Origin: an uncultured Dehalococcoidia bacterium
GTDB taxonomy: Bacteria; Chloroflexota; Dehalococcoidia; Lucifugimonadales; CAJWER01
Assembly: GCA_958296115.1 (NCBI GenBank)
Contig: OY282442.1
Coordinates: 902,001-966,000 of the forward strand
DNA length: 64,000 nucleotides
Direction: 5' to 3'
Below, piece after piece: positions 31,524-40,861 of this stretch (positions within the stretch are counted from its first letter, which is position 1; each line of letters opens with the position of its first letter). The translations under genes and the position numbers were made by a program. Under the pieces are notes generated by a model that searched no databases, was not told where the DNA came from, and was given only the letters and a program-made list of their open reading frames with translations.

Positions 31524-32564
31524 ATGCCTTCGAGTGCGAACAAGCTGCGAGTAGCGATTGCGGGGTGCCACCGGATGCTGGACACGCTGAACCGGGGGCA
31601 CAACTGGGCCAACGGGTTCGCGCGCGTGCCCGAAACCACGGTCGTGGCGGTCTTCGACAAGGGCCGCGAGACGCGGGATGAGTTCCGCGGCGTGTGGCGC
31701 AACACGTGGGGCGAGATGCCTGGCTACGACGATTACGACGCGATGCTCGCCGAGACGAGGCCGGACATCGTGTGCGTGACGACGAGCCAGACGATGCACG
31801 CTGACCAGATCGAGTCCGCGGCGTCCGCCGGCGTTCGCGGCATCGCGTGCGAGAAGCCGTTCGCGACCAGCCTAGAGGAGTCCGACCGCATCATCGCCGC
31901 CTGCGAGTCGAACGGCGTTGCCATGGCCTACCTGCTGGACCGCCGATGGATGGCCAGGCAGCGCAAGGTATGCGGCATCATCGCCGAGGGCGCAATTGGC
32001 GAGGTGGAGGACGTGTCCGGATTCGGCCTGCCCAACCTCATCAATCACGGCTGCCACTGGTACGACATGGCCCTCGCCCTCGCGGGCGACCCGGAGCCTG
32101 TCTGGACCAGCGGGCACGTTGCGGACGTGTCCGGCGACCCGCCAGACTCGCGCAGGCGCCTCGACCCGCCCGGCCGCTCGACGACGCAGCTCGACAGCGG
32201 CGCGTTCATGCACATCATGCCGGGAGGCTCCGGACTCTCGTTCCAGGTAACCGGCTCTGAGGGCGGCCTGCTGGCCCTGGACGATTTTCGCAGCGCGTAC
32301 TACTGGCGGAACGGCGAGCGGCCCACACCCATAGACCTGCCTGCCGACGAGGAGGAGTGGCCCGCCGGACGAGCCGCGGTCGAGGACCTAGTCAGCGCCG
32401 TCAAGAGCGGCGGCCAGACCGCCTGCGGACTCGATGAGGCGCGGCGCGCAACCGAGATAGGCTTCGCGGTCCACGAGTCGCACAACGCCAACGGCGCGAG
32501 GGCGCAGCTGCCAGCGGCGGAGCGCGGCCTTCGCGTGAGGTCGTTCCCATGGGGCAACGAATAG
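31524..32564 (+). CDS. Gfo/Idh/MocA family oxidoreductase
   Basis: A 346-residue Gfo/Idh protein with a variant nucleotide motif VAIAGCHRMLD in place of GxGxxG, the EKPFATSLEESD loop, and NHGCHWYDMALAL with the conserved His. The departure from GxGxxG (Gly-Cys-His) suggests altered cofactor binding, though homologous proteins with weak motifs are known. The start at ATG 31524 is preferred over the longer frame from 31461. Divergent from the gene at 30470; the two may form a functional pair. Confidence 0.85.
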   Translation: MPSSANKLRVAIAGCHRMLDTLNRGHNWANGFARVPETTVVAVFDKGRETRDEFRGVWRNTWGEMPGYDDYDAMLAETRPDIVCVTTSQTMHADQIESAASAGVRGIACEKPFATSLEESDRIIAACESNGVAMAYLLDRRWMARQRKVCGIIAEGAIGEVEDVSGFGLPNLINHGCHWYDMALALAGDPEPVWTSGHVADVSGDPPDSRRRLDPPGRSTTQLDSGAFMHIMPGGSGLSFQVTGSEGGLLALDDFRSAYYWRNGERPTPIDLPADEEEWPAGRAAVEDLVSAVKSGGQTACGLDEARRATEIGFAVHESHNANGARAQLPAAERGLRVRSFPWGNE

Positions 32565-32576
32565 CCCTACCCGGCG

Positions 32577-33689
32577 TTACCTGACGTTGACGCAGACCGA
32601 CTGGACGCCGTTCACCGCGTAGCCCAGCCGATTCCACCTGTTCTTCATCGGCTGCGCGTCGCCGTTCTCGTCCCGCGCCCTCGCCATTAGCGTATGGTGT
32701 CCCGCGCATGGAGGCGTCCAGACCGCCGTCCATTGCCTCCAGGTGTAATCGTGGAACAGGCCGTCCAGATTGGCGCAGGTCCACGTCTCCCCGAAGTCGT
32801 CGCTGATCTCTACGTCGGCGATTTCGCCGGCCCCCGACCATGCGAGACCTGCGACCTCCAGCGGCGCGCATCGCTCGAACACCTGGCCGTGGCGCGGCCT
32901 GCTGAAGAGCGACTTGACCAACATTCGCGCCAGCGGTTCAGGGGGGCCGTGGCCGGTGTCCAGGACGTAACGTTCCTTCTGGAAGAAGCCCTCGTAGGGG
33001 TGGTCTATGAGCGAGATTCTGGTGAGCCACTTGACGGAAGCCATGCCGTACCATCCCGGCGCGACCAGCCTGAGTGGGTAGCCGTGGTCCTCGGGCAGCG
33101 GCTCGCCGTTCATCTCGTACGCGAGCAGCATGTCCGGATGCCTGGCCGCCTCCAGCGGGAGGCTCCGCGCGTATGGGCTGGGCGCGCCGCTAGGCTCCGG
33201 GCTGCCCAAGTCCGCGCCCTCGAACACCACCTCGACCGCGCCGGGGCCAGCTCCCGCGCGGTCGAGCAGGTCAGCCAGGGATACCCCTGTCCATAACGCA
33301 GTGCTCACGGCGCCGCCCTGGAACCTGTTGCCGCTGACCGGCGGGTCGAGGTCCATGCGGTTGTTGCCCGCGCACTCCATCGTGACGGGCATCGCGCGGC
33401 GCGGCATCTCGAGGACGTCGTTGTAGGTGAGGTCCAAGACAGAGCTGGTATGCCCGTCAACGACGAGCCTCCAGCCAGAGATGTCTATCGCGGGGGTCTC
33501 GTAGTGGTTGCGTGCGTAGTAGAGAGAGTTGGGCGTGAGCCAACTCTGGATAGCGGCAAGGGGCGTCTCTCCGACAAAGGGCTCGGAGTCTATGGTAACC
33601 AGTGCGGCGGGCTGTGGATGCGGCTGAGTGTGCCAAGGGTCCCTAGTGACCCCAGCAGCCTCAGCCGGCGTACACCTGCAACGAACCAT
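32577..33689 (-). CDS. Molybdopterin-dependent oxidoreductase, sulfite oxidase family
   Basis: A 370-residue protein with the sulfite-oxidase Moco domain followed by the Mo-co dimerisation domain. The molybdenum-ligating Cys106 is in TMECAGNNR; the segments RLVAPGWYGMASVKWL and the late dimer-domain motif AGLAWSGAGEIADVEISDDFG are typical. No Tat or Sec signal and no heme domain are present, so it may be a cytoplasmic plant-type or YedY-like oxidase rather than a respiratory sulfite dehydrogenase. Substrate could be sulfite or an S- or N-oxide. It lies convergent with the Gfo/Idh gene at 31524. Confidence 0.87.
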   Translation of the reverse strand: MVRCRCTPAEAAGVTRDPWHTQPHPQPAALVTIDSEPFVGETPLAAIQSWLTPNSLYYARNHYETPAIDISGWRLVVDGHTSSVLDLTYNDVLEMPRRAMPVTMECAGNNRMDLDPPVSGNRFQGGAVSTALWTGVSLADLLDRAGAGPGAVEVVFEGADLGSPEPSGAPSPYARSLPLEAARHPDMLLAYEMNGEPLPEDHGYPLRLVAPGWYGMASVKWLTRISLIDHPYEGFFQKERYVLDTGHGPPEPLARMLVKSLFSRPRHGQVFERCAPLEVAGLAWSGAGEIADVEISDDFGETWTCANLDGLFHDYTWRQWTAVWTPPCAGHHTLMARARDENGDAQPMKNRWNRLGYAVNGVQSVCVNVR

Positions 33690-33770
33690 GACTCACCTAT
33701 CGTATGCTGTGGCCTATCCTTCAAGGTACGCCGGCGAGCCAGGACTGTCAAGTTGGGTCCCGAGGCCAAT

Positions 33771-33929
33771 TCAGAATAGCGCGGGCTTGCCCGCCGTCCC
33801 GAATCTCGGATAATCGGCCTCCCGGCCGGCCAGCAGATCCCCAATAGTCAGTATCTGGACGCGAGGGAATAGCTGCCCGCGACGCTGGTCGGGCTCGTAC
33901 ACGCCGGCCGAGACCGCCTCGCGGAGCAT
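33771..33929 (-). pseudogene. C-terminal remnant of a site-specific DNA methyltransferase
   Basis: A 52-residue frame (ATG 33929 to TGA 33771) reads REAVSAGVYEP, then FPRVQILTIGDLLAGREADYP. This resembles the extreme C-terminus of type III/N6-adenine methyltransferases in restriction systems (GFYEP...P-R-x-Q-I-L-T-I-E-E-L-L-x-G). The upstream frame is open only to the stop of the neighbouring membrane-protein gene and no catalytic DPPY or FxGxG region exists. It is likely the stub left after deletion of a modification gene. The family call rests on the tail motif only. Confidence 0.5.
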
Positions 33930-33954
33930 CGGCCCGGTGGGCTCCGGGCGGGGC

Positions 33955-36900
33955 TCAACCCGGGCGGACCCTGTAGATACTGACCTGCTGGCTCCGGTAC
34001 ACCTCTTCTAGGAACGGGGCCATCTCCGCGTCGAGCTTCGCCAGCCCGTCAGCCGGGTAGTAGAGGCGTTCGAGCTGGCCGACGTACACGTATTCGACGT
34101 CATACGCGCGCAGCAGCTCCAACGCCTCCGCGGCGTCGGTCGAGCTGTATATGCGCTCCACGTCCTGGGCGCGCTCGCCGACGGCCCAGCGGTATCCCCA
34201 GCGTTGCTGCTCCTGGTGCCACCCCCAGCCGACCACGCTGGGCAGCCCGGTATAGACGGAGACGCGGCCGCCCCAGCGGTAGTTCGGCGTCAGTCCTTCG
34301 AGTATCACCGGCGAGCCCTCCACGTTGGCGCGGAGCCACTGGATGCCCTCGTAGTCGGCGGCCAGCTCGATCTGCCCGTTCGGGTCGTTATAGACCGCCG
34401 TTCGCATGTACGCCGTCCCGTCGAGCGTCAGGGGCAGGACATCGAACCTAGCGCGAAGCCGCGCCTGGGTCCCCAGCGCCGGATACACCGCGGCGCCCAG
34501 CGCGAGCAGCGCCAGCGCCCACACCCACGCGCGGCGCCACGGCAGCGGCAGCGCCGGCGCCCCATCTCGCGCCAGCCGCCATAGCAGGTACGCCGACGCC
34601 AGAGCGAGCAGTACCCACACCTGCAGGTAGAACTTGAAGACGCTGTTCATACGGTCGATGTCGCCCTCGACGCGCACTACGTCGAGCCCGATGACGACCA
34701 TGAGAGCCGCGCCAACAAGCGCGGCCACGAAGACCGCCAGGGGAGCGCCGCGCCGGCCTGGACGGAGGCGCTTCAGCGCGCTTGCCGCGACCAGCGCGAG
34801 CAGCAGCGCCGCGAATGGGATTGTGCTGCCGACCGAGCCGACCAGGAAGGCGGCGACCAGCCATGCGGCCAGCAATCCCGCCAGCCCCAACGCGACTGCG
34901 CGGCGATAGTCCGCCCCCGCTAACCGGTCCCGCAGCGAATGCGCGAAGGGCAGCCAGGAGCCGCGCGTGTCTATCAGGTAGTGCGTCGCCGCGATGAAGA
35001 CGAACAGGCCGTGGATCAGCAGGAAATGCCATAGGACGGTCTGGTTGGTGGTGCCCTCCACGCCCGAAAAGAAGGTCTCGTAGGCGGCGTGGTAGGGCAG
35101 GAAGACCAGGTACCCGACCGCGGCAACCAGTATCGCCTTCACCACGGACTCCATGACGACCATCAAGCTCAGTCCGCCGTTCCTAAAGTAGGCGGCGATG
35201 AACACAGCGGCGGCGGCGAGGAGCAGGTAAAGCGGGAAGTCCCACGTGTTGATGACGCGCAGGGAGCCGACCACGACCCCGAGCAGGGCGAGCCGGGCTA
35301 TCTCGGCGGCGCTCCAGCGCGGCGCGTCCCCGCCACGCCGCACGCCCATCACCACGGCCAGCGAGACCCCGACCGCCAGCAGCGTGAAGGGTATCGCCAT
35401 CAAGTGCGCGTGCAGGTCGCCAAACAGGAACGTGAAGAACGGGAACTCGGTTATCTCGTGCCCGGGCGGGTCGGGCGGCATAACGCGGGTGCTGCGCCAG
35501 AAGTCGAACTCGCCGGCGGGCATGTTGCGCGCGAAGCCTCGCCACGCTCCGCCCACCAGCTGCGCTCCGCCGTCCAGGTTCCCCAGCACGGCCACGAAAG
35601 CCGCCCCGGCCAGCCCGGCGGCAGCCGGCGGCAGCCGCCTAAGTCCCCCGCGTTCCCGCGCCGCCGGACCCTCCGGCGTCCCGGCCGCGAGGTTGTACAC
35701 GACAGAGTACGCCGCCGCCGCGGTGAGCGCGAAGAAGAGCGGGACCGCGAGGTTGTACGCAACCGCGGGCGCAATCCCGGTGACGTGGATGAGCGCCGCA
35801 ACCATGAAATGGCCCCAGTAGTAGTAGTTGATGTATCCGCCCTCGAACCATGGGTCATACGGCGGCATGTAGCTGGACTTGAGAACGGCGGTCAGGTAGG
35901 CCATGTCCATCGGCTTCTCGCCGCCCAAGTACGGATGCCACAGGTCGGGATTAGCCATGCGGACGAGGACGAACGCGAGGAAGGCGAGGATGAATACCGC
36001 CTCGCACGCAATCAGCGTCCGCCAGCGCCGCGCCGCGAACGCGGCAACGTCTCGCCACGACCACGCGAGGACGGGAAGCGCAATCGCCGCCGCCACTGCG
36101 AACGAGACCATGACCGACGCCAGCGAGAAGCCCATCAGCCTGTACGACGCTAGGAGCCAGGCCGCGAGGCTGACTAGCAGCAGGCCAAGCGGCTTCGCGA
36201 GCAGGTATCCGCGGTCGGGAAGGCCCCGGAACAGCGCGAAGACGATGGGGAGGGCCAGCAAGGACATGACCTCGACGGCCAGCAGCCAGGATAGGACCGG
36301 GTACCTGGCGGCCCACCCCGAGGGCCTGACTATATCGGTCCAGGTCCCCCCAGCGCGCTGCGCCTGGGCCTCCTCGTCGGAGAGCGTCAGGCCCAGCGGC
36401 GGCGGCCGGGACGCGGCCGGGCTCCCCGCCGCGCCGTCCACCAGTAACCGCTCGATGGCGTCCGCAGTGCGGCGGCCCTTGTTCTCGAACACGAGGGTCA
36501 TCGGATGGTCGTACACCGTGAAGCTCTCGTCGGCGAATCCCAAGTTCATCGCGGCGCCGCGCGGCATCCCAGCGGCCACGGGGCGGGGGACAGGAACCCC
36601 CGGGCGCGACAGCGTATCGTCCACGAACGCCACCCCGGCCAGGCTGGGGTACGACGTCTGGACGTCAACCACCTCGTACCCCAGCCTCCCGCTGAACAGG
36701 AGCCGGTAATACTCCGCGCTGGCCGGGTACCGCTCCGGCAGCCTCGGTATCGTGCCGTAGAGCCGGTTGCTGTAGAAGACCAGGTAGTCCGCCCCCGCAA
36801 GCTCCTCCGCAATCTGGCGAAGCTTCGCTCCCGTGTCGTCGTTGTAGAGCGGCATCTCTCGGATGAGGTATCCGTGCAGGCCGGGTATTCCCTCCTCCCA

Positions 36901-38421
36901 GTGCTCCTTCAGTATCACCGAGCCCGCCGGCGCGTTGGCATTGATCCACCGCGCCGTCCTGACGGCCGGGTGCTCCTTCGTATAGATACCCGCATACGAC
37001 GCCGCGTAGAAGCCGGTAGCCCCCAGCAGCAGAGCCAGACCTGCCAAGACGACCGGCCTCGCCGCCGGGAGCCTGCCCCGCGCCCATCCCCAGAGGTCGA
37101 AGAGCATGCGCGAGCCGAACAGTATCAGGAACGGCGTAACAGGCAGCAGGTAGCGCAGGAACTTCACCTGGAACGACCCGGTTATCAGCAGGTACGGCGC
37201 AACCCAGCACAGCAGCAGCACGTTCGCCCTGGACTCGACCGACCGCACGGGGAGCGTCGCCGCCAAGGCGATGACCGCGATGCTCGACGCGGCAATGATC
37301 ATGAGTATGCTGTTGGAGACGAGCAGCAGCAACGCCGGCAGGACCCAACCCAAGGCCAGGTACGTTAGCCCGTGGACGACGCGCATCCCGCGGAGCGAGG
37401 CGTGCAGCAGGCCCGCCCATGCCACGACGCCAAGGGGAAGGCCCAGCCCCCAGGTCGCGAGCTGGCGGACCTGGTACCAGTAGGGCGCGGTGTCTATGTA
37501 CTGGCGTGTGTACGGGTAGTCGCGGATACGCCTGACCATCTCGGACTGCTCCGTGGTGTCGGCGAGGAAGCGCCCGGCGTCGAGGAAGGCGTAGGGCTGG
37601 ACGACCGCGAACGCAACGACTGAGGCGGCGCCTCCGAGCAGCAGGCCCGCCGACGCGGACGCAGCCCTCTTCCCGAAGGCCCGCTCCCGCGGCCCGCCGC
37701 CGTTCAGCAGGCCGAGCGCGTATATGACGTGCGCCATCAGGAAGGCGGCGTAGATCGGAGACAGGCTCACCTTCGTGGCAAGGCCGAGACCGATGAATGC
37801 CCCGGCCGCCAGGGAGTCCCGCAGATGACCGTCCTTCGCTGTCCGGCTGAGGAAATAGAGCGCGGCCACCGCGCACAATGCCATGATAGTATCGACCGCG
37901 AAGAAGTGGCTGAGTTGCACGTGCAGGACGGCGACGGCGACGAGGGCTGACGCCAGAAAGCCCTCTCGACGCCCGTACAGCCGCGCGCCCAGCAGGTACA
38001 CGAGCGCCACGGACGCCGTGTCCGCGAACGCCGACAACGCCCTGCCGAGTACCCGCAGGTCATGGATTTCGACTCCCGGCAGCGCCGACAGCGCTATCTG
38101 GAAGCCTTTGAGCAGGTAGAGCGGGAAACTGCCGTAGGGGAACCAGCGCGGGTTCCAAGGACTCTCGTCAACGTCGAGCAGGCTGAGCGCCTGGCCGAGG
38201 CTGGGCGGCGAAAGGTCCGCGACCTTCATCAGGATGGCCCGCTCGTCCGGATGCGGCGTGAACGGATAACCGTTGTCCCACTCCAGGCCGTACAGGCGGA
38301 GCGCAAGCGCAATGCCAAGCGTGAGGGCCATGGCGGCGGTGAGCCTGAAGTCCCGCGAATTCAGGACCTCGAGGAGGCGAGGCCCGCGGTCCGCAGCCGG
38401 TATGTCTTGGGGCAGATCCAT
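33955..38421 (-). CDS. Giant membrane protein: GT39-like plus DUF2298 (Chlor_Arch_YYY)
   Basis: A 1488-residue polytopic membrane protein. The first ~500 residues look like a PMT/GT39 glycosyltransferase: NGYPFTPHPDERAIL with the acidic catalytic-type motif after TM1, then about a dozen helices. The second half (from about 830) is DUF2298: NLDGGAQLVGG, WRSTRVMPPD, EFPFFTFLFGDLHAH, and MNSVFKFYLQVW. DUF2298 proteins are found in Chloroflexota and Archaea; a role in lipid-linked sugar transfer is assumed, not proven. The ATG at 38421 is chosen because a -10 TACAAT lies about 10 nt upstream and the 50 residues before it are not family-like. No partner genes are adjacent. Confidence 0.82.
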   Translation of the reverse strand: MDLPQDIPAADRGPRLLEVLNSRDFRLTAAMALTLGIALALRLYGLEWDNGYPFTPHPDERAILMKVADLSPPSLGQALSLLDVDESPWNPRWFPYGSFPLYLLKGFQIALSALPGVEIHDLRVLGRALSAFADTASVALVYLLGARLYGRREGFLASALVAVAVLHVQLSHFFAVDTIMALCAVAALYFLSRTAKDGHLRDSLAAGAFIGLGLATKVSLSPIYAAFLMAHVIYALGLLNGGGPRERAFGKRAASASAGLLLGGAASVVAFAVVQPYAFLDAGRFLADTTEQSEMVRRIRDYPYTRQYIDTAPYWYQVRQLATWGLGLPLGVVAWAGLLHASLRGMRVVHGLTYLALGWVLPALLLLVSNSILMIIAASSIAVIALAATLPVRSVESRANVLLLCWVAPYLLITGSFQVKFLRYLLPVTPFLILFGSRMLFDLWGWARGRLPAARPVVLAGLALLLGATGFYAASYAGIYTKEHPAVRTARWINANAPAGSVILKEHWEEGIPGLHGYLIREMPLYNDDTGAKLRQIAEELAGADYLVFYSNRLYGTIPRLPERYPASAEYYRLLFSGRLGYEVVDVQTSYPSLAGVAFVDDTLSRPGVPVPRPVAAGMPRGAAMNLGFADESFTVYDHPMTLVFENKGRRTADAIERLLVDGAAGSPAASRPPPLGLTLSDEEAQAQRAGGTWTDIVRPSGWAARYPVLSWLLAVEVMSLLALPIVFALFRGLPDRGYLLAKPLGLLLVSLAAWLLASYRLMGFSLASVMVSFAVAAAIALPVLAWSWRDVAAFAARRWRTLIACEAVFILAFLAFVLVRMANPDLWHPYLGGEKPMDMAYLTAVLKSSYMPPYDPWFEGGYINYYYWGHFMVAALIHVTGIAPAVAYNLAVPLFFALTAAAAYSVVYNLAAGTPEGPAARERGGLRRLPPAAAGLAGAAFVAVLGNLDGGAQLVGGAWRGFARNMPAGEFDFWRSTRVMPPDPPGHEITEFPFFTFLFGDLHAHLMAIPFTLLAVGVSLAVVMGVRRGGDAPRWSAAEIARLALLGVVVGSLRVINTWDFPLYLLLAAAAVFIAAYFRNGGLSLMVVMESVVKAILVAAVGYLVFLPYHAAYETFFSGVEGTTNQTVLWHFLLIHGLFVFIAATHYLIDTRGSWLPFAHSLRDRLAGADYRRAVALGLAGLLAAWLVAAFLVGSVGSTIPFAALLLALVAASALKRLRPGRRGAPLAVFVAALVGAALMVVIGLDVVRVEGDIDRMNSVFKFYLQVWVLLALASAYLLWRLARDGAPALPLPWRRAWVWALALLALGAAVYPALGTQARLRARFDVLPLTLDGTAYMRTAVYNDPNGQIELAADYEGIQWLRANVEGSPVILEGLTPNYRWGGRVSVYTGLPSVVGWGWHQEQQRWGYRWAVGERAQDVERIYSSTDAAEALELLRAYDVEYVYVGQLERLYYPADGLAKLDAEMAPFLEEVYRSQQVSIYRVRPG

Positions 38422-38482
38422 CGCTGGGGTATTGTACTTGTTGCACGTTGGGTTAGGCTCACAGCGGGCAGGGTTGCCCATG

Positions 38483-38669
38483 TTTAGCAGTTGACCCGGC
38501 AACGTTGGGCGGCAATTTAGCAGTCGACGGCAAGATGTTGCCAGTAGAACCGCGAAGTTAGCAGTTAGTTGACGCAAACAGGAGGCGTTTGCATGACTCT
38601 TGTCAGTTACATGCCAAATGTTGTGAGTAACGGCTTGACTTTATCAGATGTCGGTAGTAAGTTAGCAGT
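38483..38669. repeat. Iterated TTAGCAGTTGAC-like motifs before AAA ATPase gene
   Basis: Four related copies in the same direction: TTTAGCAGTTGAC (38483-38495), TTTAGCAGTCGAC (38516-38528), GTTAGCAGTTagTTGAC (38557-38573), and GTTAGCAGTT (38661-38670) directly before the SD. Palindromes GGCAA-gatg-TTGCC (about 38529-38542) and GCAAAC-aggagGC-GTTTGC are interspersed. They fill the gap between the divergent genes at 38421 and 38681 and resemble operator or iteron arrays. Confidence 0.55.
38635..38663 (+). promoter_or_regulatory. Promoter for AAA ATPase gene
   Basis: TTGACT (38635-38640), 17-bp spacer, and TAAGTT (38658-38663). The last iterated motif overlaps the -10 box, so a repressor bound there would block transcription. 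Confidence 0.5.
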
Positions 38670-38680
38670 TGGAGGTGGCC

Positions 38681-39931
38681 ATGAGCCGGCGAACTGGTAA
38701 TGGCGAACATGAACGTGCGCTGAGTCTGCGTCTGGGCGCCGCCTTCAGCCCGGCTACGCCCGTCAACGAAACGACCCTCTTTGCAGGAAGGCAGCAGCAG
38801 CTCAACAAGCTCGCGGACGCCGTCAACCAGCGTGGTATGCACGCGGTCCTGTTTGGCGAGCGCGGCGTCGGCAAGACATCCTTGGCGAATGTCCTCCCGG
38901 AGTTCCTGAAATTGGCCGAGCTGAATGAGTTGAGCGTATCCAGGGTGAACTGCGACTCTCAGGATACCTACTCCAGCCTCTGGCACAAGGCGTTGCGGGA
39001 ATTGCAGGTCGCCACACAGATACCGATGGCCGGACTCAGGCCCGTCTCACGGACTGACCTCGCCACCCTGAACGGTTTCTTCCCTGACGAGCCTGGGCCG
39101 GAAGACGTACGGTACGGCTTGCAGCGCCTGGGGTCGCCTGTGCTCTTCATAATAGACGAGTTCGACCGCATACAGGATGAACCCGTCCACCGACTGATGG
39201 CGGACACCATAAAGGCACTCTCCGATCACTCGGTCAACGCAACCGTGATAATCGTCGGCGTATCTGACACTGTGGACGACCTGCTCACCGAGCATAGGTC
39301 GATAGACAGGTGCCTCATCCAGGTCCAAATGCCCAGGATGTCGCCAGACGAGTTATCCGACATCCTCGACAAGGGGTTTTCACAGGTTGGGATGACCATA
39401 GGCGAACCATCCACTGAGTTTATCACGTACATCTCGCAGGGCCTTCCTCACTACACCCATCTGCTTGGACTCGCCTCCGGCCGGGCGGCGTTGGAGGAAG
39501 TCAGAAAAGATGTCAGGCTGGAAGACGTACACGATGCCATTGCCGCAGCTCTGCGCCAAGCCCAGCAGAGCATCAGGATGGCCTACCACTCCGCGACTGC
39601 CAGCGCACGACCCAAGACATTGCTGAAAGAAGTACTGCTCGCTTGTGCGATGGCCCCGGTGGACGAACTGGGCTATTTCGTCGCAGCCGACGTGCGGACC
39701 GCCTTGTCCAGTATCATGGACCGCCTCTACGACACCCCCGCCTTCGCAAAGCACCTATCCCAATTCTGCGACAACTCACGCGGATCAGTCCTCCAGAGAT
39801 CCGGCAAGCGCTATCGCTACCGATACCGCTTCTCCAACCCGCTGATGCAGCCGTATGTACTGTTAAACGGCTTCCAACATGGCCTGTTCACCCTTGAAAC
39901 ACTTGCGGCCATGTCCAGGAGTAGCGCGTAA
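38681..39931 (+). CDS. ORC1/Cdc6-like AAA+ ATPase
   Basis: A 416-residue P-loop ATPase. Walker A GERGVGKTS is at 59-67, Walker B LFIIDEFD at 155-161, and a sensor-1 region IIVGVSDTV follows. The lid region carries MSPDELSDIL, and the C-terminal third is compatible with a winged-helix domain. The order matches the ORC/Cdc6-like (ORC1-type) AAA family also found in some bacteria on chromosomes and mobile elements. It could be a replication initiator relic, a NTPase of a defence or transposition module, or a signalling ATPase. The ATG at 38681 has a GGAGGT SD 4-5 nt upstream. A run of repeats lies in its promoter. Confidence 0.75.
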   Translation: MSRRTGNGEHERALSLRLGAAFSPATPVNETTLFAGRQQQLNKLADAVNQRGMHAVLFGERGVGKTSLANVLPEFLKLAELNELSVSRVNCDSQDTYSSLWHKALRELQVATQIPMAGLRPVSRTDLATLNGFFPDEPGPEDVRYGLQRLGSPVLFIIDEFDRIQDEPVHRLMADTIKALSDHSVNATVIIVGVSDTVDDLLTEHRSIDRCLIQVQMPRMSPDELSDILDKGFSQVGMTIGEPSTEFITYISQGLPHYTHLLGLASGRAALEEVRKDVRLEDVHDAIAAALRQAQQSIRMAYHSATASARPKTLLKEVLLACAMAPVDELGYFVAADVRTALSSIMDRLYDTPAFAKHLSQFCDNSRGSVLQRSGKRYRYRYRFSNPLMQPYVLLNGFQHGLFTLETLAAMSRSSA

Positions 39932-39948
39932 CTCCCCTCTGCGGGCTG

Positions 39949-40851
39949 CTATCCGGCGAACCTCTGCGCCTGGCCCACTATGTCCAAGCCGACTGCCTCG
40001 CTCCAGGCTGCGAGCAGCTGGTTGGCGACCGGCCCGGGCTTGCCGTCGCCGATGGGCCGCTTGTCAACCACGGTCATTGGCAGCACGCAGTAGCTCGTGC
40101 TGGCGAAGAACGCCTCGTCCGCCGTGTACAGGTCGTAGGGCTGCAGGTCTTCCTCGACGACCGGGATGTCCAGCTGGCGGGCGAGGTCGAACACCATGCC
40201 CCTCGATACGCCCTGCAGGATAGCCGTGTCCGTCGCGGTCCGGATAACGCCGTCGGTTACCAAGAAGTAGTTGTAGCCGACGCCCTCCGACAGGTTCCCT
40301 TCCATGTCCAGGAGTAGGGGCCACGCGCCGGGGTCGACGTCGTTGGCCTCCAGGGTCGCCAGGTTGAAGTTCATCCGGCTGTGGTGCTTGATCTTTGGGT
40401 CGAGCGCCTCTGGCGGGTAGCTCCTCGTCTTCGTTATCACGCCATGCTGCCCGTCTTCGTAGGCCTTCGCGTAACGGGCGAAGTCCACCGGGAGGACGTT
40501 GACGCACACTGCAGGCGGCCCTCCGGGGAAGCCGGAGCCGCCGATCCCGCGGGTTACCCACTGGTTGACCCTGAAGTCGCCCACTGGGGCCCTGAGATGC
40601 TCGTTGCGGCTTATCGCCTCCTCGCTGAGGTCGAGCATCTCGTCGGCGGTCAGCCCGGGGTCTATCCGCACGTACTTCAGCGAACGGTAGAGACGGTCCA
40701 CGTGCTGCTTCATCCGGAAGCTCTTGCCGTCGAAGGTGCGCTCCACGTCGAACACGATGTCGCCGAGCACGAACCCCCTGTCCATGGGATGCACCCGGAC
40801 CTCGCTGAATGGCATCCACTCGCCGTTGTAGTACGCGATGTATTCTTGCAT
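39949..40851 (-). CDS. Class IV PLP aminotransferase (branched-chain/4-amino-4-deoxychorismate lyase type)
   Basis: A 300-residue fold-type IV PLP enzyme. Hallmarks are YYNGEWMPFSEVRVHPMDRGFVLGD shortened to the start strand and DRG-F-GD motif, the PLP lysine within DPKIKHHSRMN (likely Lys155), and EGVGYNYFLVTDG, the E-x-x-x-x-N-F/Y pattern. It would transaminate branched-chain or D-amino acids, or act as an aminodeoxychorismate lyase; the sequence alone does not decide. Start ATG at 40851 with GGGCCGGG upstream. Right behind it (on the plus strand) lies a MITE-like repeat. Confidence 0.85.
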   Translation of the reverse strand: MQEYIAYYNGEWMPFSEVRVHPMDRGFVLGDIVFDVERTFDGKSFRMKQHVDRLYRSLKYVRIDPGLTADEMLDLSEEAISRNEHLRAPVGDFRVNQWVTRGIGGSGFPGGPPAVCVNVLPVDFARYAKAYEDGQHGVITKTRSYPPEALDPKIKHHSRMNFNLATLEANDVDPGAWPLLLDMEGNLSEGVGYNYFLVTDGVIRTATDTAILQGVSRGMVFDLARQLDIPVVEEDLQPYDLYTADEAFFASTSYCVLPMTVVDKRPIGDGKPGPVANQLLAAWSEAVGLDIVGQAQRFAG

Positions 40852-40861
40852 CCCGGCCCTC

